A program made the translations under genes and the position numbers. From assembly GCA_937982515.1 (NCBI GenBank), contig CALJMB010000306.1, positions 1-29,789 on the forward strand: a DNA stretch of 29,789 nt, read 5' to 3'. The notes below the pieces were generated by a model, which searched no databases, had not been told where the DNA came from, and saw nothing but the letters and a program-made list of their open reading frames with translations. Source of the stretch: an uncultured Balneolaceae bacterium (lineage in GTDB: Bacteria; Bacteroidota; Rhodothermia; Balneolales; Balneolaceae). Shown here piece after piece: positions 1 through 7,184 of this stretch (positions are counted from its first letter, which is position 1; every line of letters begins with the position of its first letter).

Positions 1-12
1 ACGGCTACGGGG

Positions 13-60
13 ATCCCTCGACTGCGCCCCGCCAACCCCCGGCGGGACTCCGCTCGGGAT
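13..60. repeat. imperfect palindromic repeat (REP-like)
   Basis: The segment begins atccctcgac and ends gctcgggat, with an inner stem ccgcc/ggcgg around aaccccc. The outer ends (atccc/gggat) and inner arms pair over about 20 positions with several mismatches. The pattern 'ccctcgac...gctcgggatgacag' resembles short palindromic repeats common in FCB genomes. That resemblance is from memory and was not searched. Confidence 0.45.
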
Positions 61-126
61 GACAGGCTTTATTGATGACAGGCGTTGTTAGAAAAGTGAA
101 GGCTTTTCTCTGCCAGGTGCGGCTCA

Positions 127-159
127 CTCATCCGATGTCAACCCCAGACATCGGATGAG
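127..159 (+). repeat. dispersed hairpin repeat, copy 1 (possible terminator)
   Basis: A perfect 13-bp stem, ctcatccgatgtc (127-139) with gacatcggatgag (147-159), closes a 7-nt loop. The same hairpin recurs in opposite orientation at 23657-23688. Downstream of it on this strand, a T-rich stretch (gtttttctt) follows after about 20 nt. It could therefore terminate transcription of a gene left of the window, or simply be a dispersed palindromic repeat. Confidence 0.6.
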
Positions 160-442
160 GCCCGGGCCTGAGCTTAGGTTTTTCTTGCCTCAATGCAGGA
201 TACCGTTCGCATTATGAACATATGACGGGTAGCTGGCCGCTGATGGCTATATCCCTCCTTCCGCGATCATTAGCTTAACCTGCGGTATCCGCGTTCTATC
301 CCTCCCTCCTGCCTTCCGCCGGAATTCCGACAAGAGATCGGGGATAATTTTGCATAACTTCAGCTGTTAATAAAAGAGGCCGTAACAAGTTGTCTGATAC
401 GAATTCTATTTCCCTATGTCAGAATTGTGAGGACCGCTGACG

Positions 443-484
443 GGCGACCAATGACCGTGTAAGTAGCATCGGTCATCTGTCGCC
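443..484. promoter_or_regulatory. inverted repeat upstream of the HMA-AraC regulator (possible operator)
   Basis: ggcgaccaatgaccg (443-457) and cggtcatctgtcgcc (470-484) pair at 13 of 15 positions around a 12-nt centre. The element ends 63 nt before the start codon of the regulator. It could be an operator for autoregulation, a leader hairpin, or a terminator of upstream transcription. No T-run follows immediately, which argues against a classical terminator. Confidence 0.4.
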
Positions 485-547
485 GGTCTTCTTCGTAATC
501 GTACCGATAGGTGTGATTGGAAATCCGTATAAATTCTACAGTATATC

Positions 548-1111
548 ATGAAAACCCGCTTTTACATCAAGAACATGGTCTGCGAGCACTGTGCTGAAGT
601 ACTGAAAACCAAACTGGAAGAGGCCGGCTTCGGCATCAGAGCCTTGCAGCTTGGGGAACTGGAGCTGGATTCCACACCCGGAGAGGAACAGCTGGAACAG
701 TTATACCAGGTGGTCCGGACAAACGGTTTTGACATTATCAGCGACACAGGCACCCAATACGTAGAACAGGTCAAGCATTTGATTATCGACCTGGTGCACG
801 GAAAAGAGAAGCTGAAAGGGAACCTCTCCGAATATCTGTCCGGACATACGAACAAGGATTACCAGACGCTGAGCCGGTTGTTTTCAAGTGTAGAGGGTAA
901 ATCGATCGAGCGGTATTTCATCCTCCAGAAGATTGAACGCGCCAAAGAGTTGATCGTCTACGGAGAGCAAACACTCAGCGAAATAGCTTATGAACTGGAT
1001 TACAGCAGCCAGCAACACTTTTCGCGCCAGTTCAAGAAGGAAACCGGGCTTTCACCTTCTCATTTTAAAGAGGTCAAAGAAAATAAACGGACGTCTATAG
1101 ACCGGCTTTGA
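548..1111 (+). CDS. HMA-domain/AraC-type HTH fusion transcriptional regulator
   Basis: A 187-residue protein with two parts. Residues 1-70 look like a heavy-metal-associated (HMA) ferredoxin fold with the metal-binding motif MVCEHC (Cys12, Cys15). Residues ~80-180 are an AraC/XylS double helix-turn-helix, with the second helix pair in LSEIAYELDYSSQQHFSRQF and the typical ETGLSPSHFK ending. The likely role is a cytoplasmic metal-responsive regulator in which the CxxC senses a thiophilic metal. It lies 334 bp upstream of a metal-exporting P-type ATPase on the same strand, its probable target. An inverted repeat at 443-484 may be its operator. ATG at 548 is chosen because it begins the HMA fold directly; no strong Shine-Dalgarno is visible. 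Domain calls are confident; metal identity and target are inference. Confidence 0.88.
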   Translation: MKTRFYIKNMVCEHCAEVLKTKLEEAGFGIRALQLGELELDSTPGEEQLEQLYQVVRTNGFDIISDTGTQYVEQVKHLIIDLVHGKEKLKGNLSEYLSGHTNKDYQTLSRLFSSVEGKSIERYFILQKIERAKELIVYGEQTLSEIAYELDYSSQQHFSRQFKKETGLSPSHFKEVKENKRTSIDRL

Positions 1112-1445
1112 AGCAGGGTGCCATTTTATTCAATCCCCCCGGGTGTAGCAGGCGGGCCCTCGCGCCATTGGGGAGTGAGCTGAAAGCAAATCCTTTCAGC
1201 TCTATGGCGGGGCGGGTCTTTCACCAACGTGACACATCTCTGCATTAACGTTCAGGTTCCGTGTAACGTGCCTCTAACTCGCCTTCAGTTAACACAATCC
1301 TGCACGGAAATTACATAAATATGCAAGCCCTGCCATACTTTCCCGCGTATCTTCAGTCAAGAGTACAACAACCGACTGACGGTTAAGCTCGCACCGCCCG
1401 GAGCCAAACACGTCATAATACAACCAGGGCGGACCGATTCTGTCT
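1112..1445. other. intergenic region between metal regulator and ATPase
   Basis: No gene was found. It contains a two-tier hairpin: outer arms cgccat (1163-1168)/atggcg (1204-1209) around gagctgaaag (1177-1186)/ctttcagctc (1193-1202). This may terminate or attenuate transcription from the regulator gene. A short inverted repeat, aaccg-actga-cggtt (1370-1384), lies 62 bp before the ATPase start and could be a regulator site. No known metal riboswitch consensus was recognised. Confidence 0.4.
1163..1209 (+). terminator. two-tier hairpin after the regulator gene
   Basis: The 10-bp perfect stem gagctgaaag/ctttcagctc has a 6-nt loop and is enclosed by a 6-bp cgccat/atggcg stem. It begins 52 nt after the regulator stop codon. 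No U-run follows (ggggcgggtcttt), so a terminator or attenuator role is only possible. Confidence 0.35.
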
Positions 1446-3983
1446 ATGGAAAAACTGACCATCAATCTCCCCCTTCTCCTTCCGGACATTCCCGATACGG
1501 AAGACCAGTGCGTTACCCGTCTTATCGATACCCTCGAGGGCCGGGAAGGTGTTTACCGCGCGCATGTAAAAAAGAACGGCAACGAATCTGCATCCGAACT
1601 GTGTATCCATTTTGATCCCGGGGTGATTTCTCTGCACAACATCAAAAACATCGCCCGCCAAACGGGAGCACAACTACACGATACCTACGGACACCTGCTG
1701 GTGGAAGTCAGCGGCATTCGTCATCCGCGCCACGCCCGCTCCATCACGAACAGGCTGAAAAAGGCGGAGGGCGTAGTAGATGCCTATGCAGGGGCCTCGG
1801 GCTGGATCCGGCTGGAGTTTAACCGCAAGGCGACGGATAAACATACGCTTCTGGAAACCATTGAATCTATGGGCCTGGCCGTCAGGCAATCGGCAAGCGC
1901 CTTCCGGCATACCCATTCTCATGAGCCTGAGTGGACAGCAGGCGTTCCCGGCTCCAAAAAAGCAACGCCGGCCAAAGCTGCCGAAACGGAAGAGGATCAT
2001 GATCACCCGCATGGCTACGGCAATGGGCATCACGGCCATCATCACGGTGGCATTTTTGGCGAAAACTCCGAGCTGATCTTCTCTCTTATATCCGGCGCAC
2101 TCCTGGGCATCGGTTTCGGCCTTTCCTTCGCGGCCGCCATACCGGCATGGATCCCCCTGGCGCTGTACGCGGGTGCCTATTTATTTGGAGGATACTACAT
2201 CATTCAGGAGGCGTACAGTGAAATAAAAGGCGGGAGCTTTGAAATTGACTTCCTGATGATCATCGCGGCCATTGGCGCCGCTATCCTGGGTAAATGGGCG
2301 GAGGGCGCCTTGTTGCTGTTCCTGTTCAGCCTGGGACACGCACTGGAGCATTACGCCATGGGCCGGGCACGCGAGGCTATCCGGAGCCTGGCAGACCTGG
2401 CTCCCAAAACAGCGCTGCGAAAGGCGAAGGATGGGAAAACAGAAGAAGTTCCGGTCGGGGAACTCCGGTCCGGAGATGTCATCGTCATCAGACCCGACAG
2501 CAAAATTCCGGCGGATGGCATTATCATAAGCGGAACCAGCAGCATCGACCAGTCGCCTATCACCGGTGAAAGCGTACCCGTAGATAAAACAGCATTTGAC
2601 GGCCCGGAACAGATACAAAACGATCCCGGTTCTATAGATGACCGGCACCGGGTATTTGCCGGTACCATTAACGGAAGCGGCAGTATGGAAGTGATGGTAA
2701 CCAGGCTCGCCAAAGATTCTACGCTCTCGCGTCTGATCAGGCTGGTCAATGAGGCAGAGACACAAAAGTCGCCTACTCAGCAGTTCACCGACAGGTTTGA
2801 GAAGTATTTTGTGCCTGCGGTACTGGTGTTGGTGGTGCTCCTGCATTTCGCCTTTTTGGTTGTCGATGAACCCTTTTCTGCCAGTTTCTACCGGGCAATG
2901 GCCGTACTGGTAGCCGCCAGTCCCTGCGCCCTCGCTATCTCTACACCGAGCGCTGTGCTGAGTGGCGTAGCCCGTGCGGCCCGCGGAGGAGTGCTGATCA
3001 AAGGCGGCCGCCCGCTTGAAGACCTGGGGGGCCTCAAAGCGCTGGCGTTCGACAAAACGGGCACACTCACCGAAGGAAAACCGAAGCTGGTGGATGTCGT
3101 CCCTCTGAATGGAACCAGCGAGCAGGAACTGCTTGCTACCGCGGTTGCCGTAGAACAGCTGAGCGACCACCCGCTGGCAGCAGCAGTGGTTCATGGCAGC
3201 CGGGAGCGGCTGGATGGAACCGGCGTGCCAGAAGCTGTACATATGGAATCGATAACCGGACGCGGTGTCCGGGCTCAGATAAATGGATCCCTGGTTCATA
3301 TCGGTAACAAAGAACTGTTTGATCAGTCCGGCAGCGCCTCTTTGCCTGCCGGACTGTACCGGAGGGTGGAACAGCTGGAAAGTGAAGGCAAAACCACTAT
3401 GATCGTGCGCAGCGGAGACCGGTATCTGGGTGTCCTCGCCCTGATGGATACGCCCCGGCAAGACGCACGGGATGTGATCCGGCAGCTCCGGAAAATCGGG
3501 CTGACGCATCTGATTATGCTGACGGGCGATAATCAGCGGGTGGCTGATGCCGTGGCCAGGGAGCTGGGCATTGATGACCCCAAAGGGAATTTGCTCCCGG
3601 AGGAGAAAGTGGGAGCTATTAAACGCCTTCGGGAGAAAGAGCAGAGCGTAGCTATGGTAGGCGACGGGGTGAACGATGCTCCCGCCATGGCCAACAGCAC
3701 GGTGGGTATCGCCATGGGCGCCGCGGGGTCGGATGTGGCGCTGGAGACGGCGGATGTGGCGCTGATGGCTGACCGCCTTTCAGCACTGCCCTTTGCCATC
3801 GGGCTGAGCCGTAAAACCAAAGCCATCATCAAACAGAACCTGTGGATCAGTCTGGGCATGGTGGCCCTCCTTGTACCGGCTACTATACTGGGCTTAAGCA
3901 TTGGTCCGGCCGTACTGGCCCACGAAGGCTCCACCCTGGTAGTTGTTTTCAATGCCCTGAGGCTGCTGAGATACGACCCCTGA
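1446..3983 (+). CDS. heavy-metal translocating P1B-type ATPase, P1B-4-like
   Basis: An 845-residue inner-membrane ATP-driven metal exporter. It has every P-type hallmark: actuator TGES (373-376), phosphorylation loop DKTGT with Asp536, and hinge GDGVND (739-744). The transmembrane metal site is SPC (492-494) rather than CPC, and the last helix carries HEGST (from His826). SPC plus HEG(G/S)T is the signature of the P1B-4 subgroup, associated with Co, Zn, Cd or Fe export. The N-terminus is unusual: two HMA-like folds (about 1-75 and 85-150) lack CxxC, followed by a His-rich linker (about 182-203) that could bind metal. At 845 residues it is longer than typical P1B-4 pumps, which usually lack soluble metal domains. 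The upstream HMA-AraC gene is the likely regulator. The exact metal cannot be told from sequence. Confidence 0.93.
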   Translation: MEKLTINLPLLLPDIPDTEDQCVTRLIDTLEGREGVYRAHVKKNGNESASELCIHFDPGVISLHNIKNIARQTGAQLHDTYGHLLVEVSGIRHPRHARSITNRLKKAEGVVDAYAGASGWIRLEFNRKATDKHTLLETIESMGLAVRQSASAFRHTHSHEPEWTAGVPGSKKATPAKAAETEEDHDHPHGYGNGHHGHHHGGIFGENSELIFSLISGALLGIGFGLSFAAAIPAWIPLALYAGAYLFGGYYIIQEAYSEIKGGSFEIDFLMIIAAIGAAILGKWAEGALLLFLFSLGHALEHYAMGRAREAIRSLADLAPKTALRKAKDGKTEEVPVGELRSGDVIVIRPDSKIPADGIIISGTSSIDQSPITGESVPVDKTAFDGPEQIQNDPGSIDDRHRVFAGTINGSGSMEVMVTRLAKDSTLSRLIRLVNEAETQKSPTQQFTDRFEKYFVPAVLVLVVLLHFAFLVVDEPFSASFYRAMAVLVAASPCALAISTPSAVLSGVARAARGGVLIKGGRPLEDLGGLKALAFDKTGTLTEGKPKLVDVVPLNGTSEQELLATAVAVEQLSDHPLAAAVVHGSRERLDGTGVPEAVHMESITGRGVRAQINGSLVHIGNKELFDQSGSASLPAGLYRRVEQLESEGKTTMIVRSGDRYLGVLALMDTPRQDARDVIRQLRKIGLTHLIMLTGDNQRVADAVARELGIDDPKGNLLPEEKVGAIKRLREKEQSVAMVGDGVNDAPAMANSTVGIAMGAAGSDVALETADVALMADRLSALPFAIGLSRKTKAIIKQNLWISLGMVALLVPATILGLSIGPAVLAHEGSTLVVVFNALRLLRYDP

Positions 3984-3988
3984 ATATA

Positions 3989-4021
3989 AGATCCGCAAAG
4001 TTTTAGAAACTTTGCGGATCT
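3989..4021. terminator. bidirectional terminator hairpin between convergent genes
   Basis: agatccgcaaagttt (3989-4003) and aaactttgcggatct (4007-4021) form a perfect 15-bp stem with a 3-nt loop. It starts 6 nt after the ATPase stop and ends 15 nt before the stop of the convergent FMN enzyme gene, the expected place for a shared terminator. The A/T-rich top of the stem stands in for a separate U-run. Confidence 0.8.
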
Positions 4022-4035
4022 GGTTGAGGAACTGG

Positions 4036-5289
4036 TTAGTTCTCTCGCGCAATGAGTTCGCCGTTAGCTTTAGCTGCTACTTCTTCACTCGTATGCATTG
4101 CACTTACTTGTGGCTGTCTCCAATCGGCCGGCAGTTGTACAAAGGAAGGATCCAGTTCATCCAGGGTCTGCACGCCCAGGAATTCCAGCCCTTCTTTGAT
4201 TTGCAGTTTGAACAGGTCCAGAATATGGCGGACTCCCTGTTCACCCGCAGCCAGGAGTGGATACAGATAGGCGCGGCCCAGCAGCGCTGCTTTGGCGCCT
4301 AATGCCACGGCTTTTAGCACATCCGTGCCCCTGCGAACACCGCTGTCTATCAACACTTCAATATCGTTGCCGACGGCTTCAACGATCTCCGTCAATACCG
4401 GAAGTGTAGAAACGCTTCCGTCGAGCACATTTCCGCCGTGATTCGATATTACAATGGCATCCACGCCTTCTTTTACCGCGCGTTTTGCGTCTTCAACCGT
4501 TAAGATTCCTTTGATTACAATGGGGCCATCCCAGTGTTTCCTGATCCAGGGGAGGTCTTCCCATTTGGGGGTCTCTTTATAAATTTCAGCAATACCCTCG
4601 AACAGGCTCATGGGTGAACCATCCTCCCGGAGCGCCATTGCAACAACAGGCTCGGGGAAACCGGCCTTTATGAAATCCCATACCCAGGCCGGTTTGTTCC
4701 ATATCTGCGGCAAAAACTTTATCGCGTTCTTAAAGTTGACGCTTGTAGGGACAGCACGTCTTTCCGGATACAGAAGATCCCGCGGGCGGGCAATGGTCGG
4801 GGTATCGACCGTGAGTACCAGTCCGTCCACACCTGCCTCTTTTACTCTCTGTATAATAGGAGCGGAAGCATCCCGTCCGCCTACGTAATAGAGCTGGTAG
4901 AGCACCGGGCCAGTAGCCGCCTCCATAATTTCTTCGATGGGCGTTCCGGTAACACCGCTTACAAATTGCATGGTTCCGGCCGCTCCCGCAGCACGCGCAA
5001 CGCCGGCTTCTCCATCCATATGTCCTGTGGCAAGAAAGCCCACCGAAGAGACAATGGCCGGCATAGACAGCTTATGGCCCAGCACGGTTGTGCTGATATC
5101 ATGATTGTTATGAAACACCGCGTTTCTGGGGCGGAACCTCACAGACTCAAAAGCTTTTACGTTATCTTCAGCCGTTACATTTGATCCGCTTCCTGCTTCA
5201 AACATTTGGAATATGCTCTTCGGGACACGTTTTTCTGCGAAATAACGGGCATCTTCTACCGATTGTATTTTAGTTGCTATATTTTTCAT
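4036..5289 (-). CDS. FMN-dependent alpha-hydroxy-acid oxidoreductase (lactate dehydrogenase/oxidase-like)
   Basis: A 417-residue TIM-barrel flavoprotein of the glycolate oxidase/L-lactate dehydrogenase family, which oxidises 2-hydroxy acids to 2-keto acids using FMN. Family landmarks include LTVDTPTIARPRD, the lysine strand PIVIKGILTVEDAKRA, the catalytic-base segment SNHGGNVLDG with His284, and the phosphate-binding region IDSGVRRGTDVLKAVALGAKAALLGR. In characterised lactate and glycolate enzymes the residue three after this His is an Arg that binds the substrate carboxylate; here it is Asn287. Related subfamilies such as the mycofactocin-maturation enzyme MftD also lack that Arg, so the substrate may not be lactate. 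No signal peptide or long membrane-binding insertion is seen, so it is probably cytoplasmic. It converges on the metal ATPase gene and lies 271 bp downstream of yceI on the same strand. Confidence 0.85.
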   Translation of the reverse strand: MKNIATKIQSVEDARYFAEKRVPKSIFQMFEAGSGSNVTAEDNVKAFESVRFRPRNAVFHNNHDISTTVLGHKLSMPAIVSSVGFLATGHMDGEAGVARAAGAAGTMQFVSGVTGTPIEEIMEAATGPVLYQLYYVGGRDASAPIIQRVKEAGVDGLVLTVDTPTIARPRDLLYPERRAVPTSVNFKNAIKFLPQIWNKPAWVWDFIKAGFPEPVVAMALREDGSPMSLFEGIAEIYKETPKWEDLPWIRKHWDGPIVIKGILTVEDAKRAVKEGVDAIVISNHGGNVLDGSVSTLPVLTEIVEAVGNDIEVLIDSGVRRGTDVLKAVALGAKAALLGRAYLYPLLAAGEQGVRHILDLFKLQIKEGLEFLGVQTLDELDPSFVQLPADWRQPQVSAMHTSEEVAAKANGELIAREN

Positions 5290-5560
5290 GACGCAAGGTA
5301 TTTTGTGTTAATAGGTTACATTAATAGCCTGACCCTCCCGCCGTTAATGTTTTGATTTTTAAGTATGAAGTCCTGTTCAATTGCCAGTACCGTATCCCTG
5401 CCCAGGCGCCCCGTAAGGGAGGAACGCGGATATTGCGGATGAAGCTGTTCTTCGCCGATGGTTATAACATCTGTGTTCATCGGCTCCGTCCGTGGACATC
5501 CGCGTTCTGCAGAAGCGATGAAATACACACTGGAATTGAAAGAGCAGCCGAAGCCTCTGG

Positions 5561-6109
5561 TTACTGCTCTTTTACAAATTGTACTTCGGCATCGATTCGT
5601 ACTTCTTCGCTTACCAAAACACCGCCGGCTTCCAGCGCGGCGTTCCAGTTTAATCCCCAATCGGTTCGGTTGATTTTGCCGGACACCGAAAAGCCCGCTT
5701 TCTCATTGCCGTAGGGATCTTTTACCAATCCGCCGAATTCAACATCCAGGCTCACTTCTTTCGCAACATCGTTGATCGTCAGAAGGCCTTTCAGCCGGTA
5801 GTTTTCATCATCCAGCTTCTCAAATGACCTGCCTTCAAAAAGCAGTTCGGGATATTGTTCCACGTCAAAGAAGTCGCCGCTTTTTAAGTGGGCGTCTCTG
5901 TCGTCGTTGTTGGTAAAGATGGAATCTGCTTTAATCGCCACCTGTACTTTTGCATTGCTAAAGTCATTGCCATCGGCAAGAATGGTGGCGTCGAAATCTC
6001 TGAACTCACCCTTTACATTGGTAATCATCAGGTGCTTTACCTTGAAAATGATTTCACTGTGTGTAGGGTCGCTCACCCATTTTGTTTGTGTTGCTACGTT
6101 GGTTTCCAT
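5561..6109 (-). CDS. YceI-family lipid-binding protein (cytoplasmic form)
   Basis: A 182-residue protein matching the YceI lipocalin-like beta-barrel along its whole length: the start WVSDPTHSEIIFKVKHLMI, the central ADSIFTNNDDRDAHLKSGDFFDVEQYP region, and the end GFSVSGKINRTDWGLNW with the final acidic strand. YceI proteins bind isoprenoid or fatty ligands in a hydrophobic channel and are often stress-induced. No signal peptide precedes the domain, so this is a cytoplasmic version, common in Bacteroidota. A Crp/Fnr-like regulator gene lies directly upstream on the same strand, a frequent pairing, so regulation by that protein is plausible. ATG at 6109 is preceded by the A-rich leader taacacaaaat, which recurs at the same spacing before the next downstream gene. 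Confidence 0.9.
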   Translation of the reverse strand: METNVATQTKWVSDPTHSEIIFKVKHLMITNVKGEFRDFDATILADGNDFSNAKVQVAIKADSIFTNNDDRDAHLKSGDFFDVEQYPELLFEGRSFEKLDDENYRLKGLLTINDVAKEVSLDVEFGGLVKDPYGNEKAGFSVSGKINRTDWGLNWNAALEAGGVLVSEEVRIDAEVQFVKEQ

Positions 6110-6118
6110 TGTGTGAAT

Positions 6119-6153
6119 GATTTTGTGTTATGATTGATTAGTACAACACAAAT
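6119..6153 (-). promoter_or_regulatory. inverted repeat in the yceI promoter region
   Basis: tttgtgtt (6122-6129) and aacacaaa (6145-6152) are perfect 8-bp inverted arms separated by 15 nt, 13-43 nt upstream of the YceI start codon. The symmetry and location suit a Crp/Fnr-family dimer site or an overlapping translation leader. The adjacent regulator gene is the obvious candidate binder. This is inference only. Confidence 0.35.
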
Positions 6154-6202
6154 ATCCCACTCTCCCGGAAGAGGTTCATTCACATAGGTTAATAAAGAAA
6201 GG

Positions 6203-6250
6203 AGGCCGGGAGCGGATGACGGATGGGCCCGGGGCGGTTTCATCCGGCCT
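6203..6250 (-). terminator. terminator-like hairpin after the Crp/Fnr gene
   Basis: Read on the minus strand, aggccggatg (6250 to 6241) pairs with catccg-ctc-ccggcct across a bulge, and is followed directly by the pyrimidine-rich cctttcttt. It lies 44 nt after the regulator stop codon, the expected position for an intrinsic terminator insulating it from yceI. Confidence 0.5.
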
Positions 6251-6293
6251 GTAATGGCCCCTGTCCCGGCATCAGAATGTGATTTCCGTATCG

Positions 6294-6875
6294 TTAATTG
6301 CTCAGCTCTTTTCGGATACGGCTTAGGGATTGAGGCTTGATTCCCAGGTAGGAAGCGATCAGGTATTGGGGAATCCTTTGGATGAAATGGGGATAAAGTC
6401 CGGAGAATTCCAGATAGCGGTCTTTAGCGCTCTCGCTGTTCGTTTTAGATATCCTGTACTGCAACGCCACGATACTATTTTGCATTAACACACGCATAAA
6501 ATGCTCAAACAGGTGACTGGTTTTGCAGAGCTTGTTGTAGCTATCCCTGTTTAACATTAATACTTCGGTAGGCTCCAGCGTCTCGATGGTATAAATACCT
6601 TTTCTTTGCGAGAAAAAACTGTAGTGATCGGTGATCCAGTGCTCTTCTATGGCAAATTGGACCGCGTGTTTATCACCCTGCCTGTTTACGATATAGGAAT
6701 AGCAGGAACCTTTCAGAATAAAATAGACATACCGGCAGGTTGTACCCTCCTCGGCCAGGACGGCTTTCTTATCGAACGATTTTTTGAAAAAGAACCCTGA
6801 AAGCAATTCATACTCCTCGTCCGATAAAGTATAATCGATGGTACGCCGCACATTTTGTCTGAGAAGATCTGCCAT
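6294..6875 (-). CDS. Crp/Fnr-family transcriptional regulator
   Basis: A cNMP-binding-type regulator of 193 residues counted from ATG at 6875. An upstream in-frame ATG at 6950 would add 25 residues, but those show no family similarity and the chosen start puts the sensor domain at the usual distance. Residues ~15-125 form the double-stranded beta-helix sensor (LSDEEYELLSGFFFKKSF, EEGTTCRYVYFILKGSC, ITDHYSFF). The C-terminal helix-turn-helix ends in IPQYLIASYLGIKPQSLSRI, the form typical of Bacteroidota members. No Fnr-type cysteine set for an iron-sulfur cluster is present. The ligand is unknown; many relatives bind no cyclic nucleotide. It probably controls the adjacent yceI gene. Confidence 0.87.
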   Translation of the reverse strand: MADLLRQNVRRTIDYTLSDEEYELLSGFFFKKSFDKKAVLAEEGTTCRYVYFILKGSCYSYIVNRQGDKHAVQFAIEEHWITDHYSFFSQRKGIYTIETLEPTEVLMLNRDSYNKLCKTSHLFEHFMRVLMQNSIVALQYRISKTNSESAKDRYLEFSGLYPHFIQRIPQYLIASYLGIKPQSLSRIRKELSN

Positions 6876-7184
6876 GAGTCGTTTATTTAGATTCGCTCCC
6901 AATATAAGCGAAATATCCGAAGTTTTTTTCCTCATAACCAACCGGAGCAAGTACGTGTTTAGCGGTTGGAAAAAGAGCGGCGCCAGACAGCACCGAAATC
7001 GAATGCAGAGAGCAGAGGAACGGGCCGCCTGATCTGATCCGGTTCATACTTTATGGGTTTTAAACCGACAATGTTGGTTGTTCCGCTTAGGCCCTGGCAC
7101 CATTAGCTATAATTAATTTCCAATCCCTTATTTTTTACGTATCCTTAATTCTTTAGGATTATAGAACAAGTATCATTAAAAGAT
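6876..7184. promoter_or_regulatory. divergent intergenic region (Crp/Fnr regulator and sensor kinase)
   Basis: The gap carries the promoters of the minus-strand regulator and the plus-strand sensor kinase. It contains a near-perfect 17-bp palindrome, aaccgaca-a-tgttggtt (7063-7079), with one mismatch per arm, a candidate operator. The last ~80 bases are AT-rich (ttattttttacg, then ccttaattctttagg), consistent with a promoter, but no consensus boxes were assigned. Confidence 0.35.

Larger units (their letters stand above)
1..547. other. gene-free leader region with hairpin repeats
   Basis: No convincing reading frame lies here. The segment holds three structured elements listed separately: an imperfect palindrome at 13-60, a 13-bp-stem hairpin at 127-159, and an inverted repeat at 443-484 just upstream of the HMA-AraC gene. 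The last ~190 bases are AT-richer and likely contain the promoter of that gene, but no box can be assigned with confidence. Confidence 0.5.

Noticed and set aside
1112..1445. Possible metal or cobalamin riboswitch ahead of the metal pump
   Set aside because: Only simple hairpins are seen. I found no match to NiCo or cobalamin riboswitch core motifs, and the long hairpin sits nearer the regulator's end than the pump's start.
2181..3509. Long open frame (442 codons) antisense to the metal ATPase
   Set aside because: It overlaps a gene with every P-type ATPase motif, has no recognisable domain, and is explained by codon bias of the sense gene.
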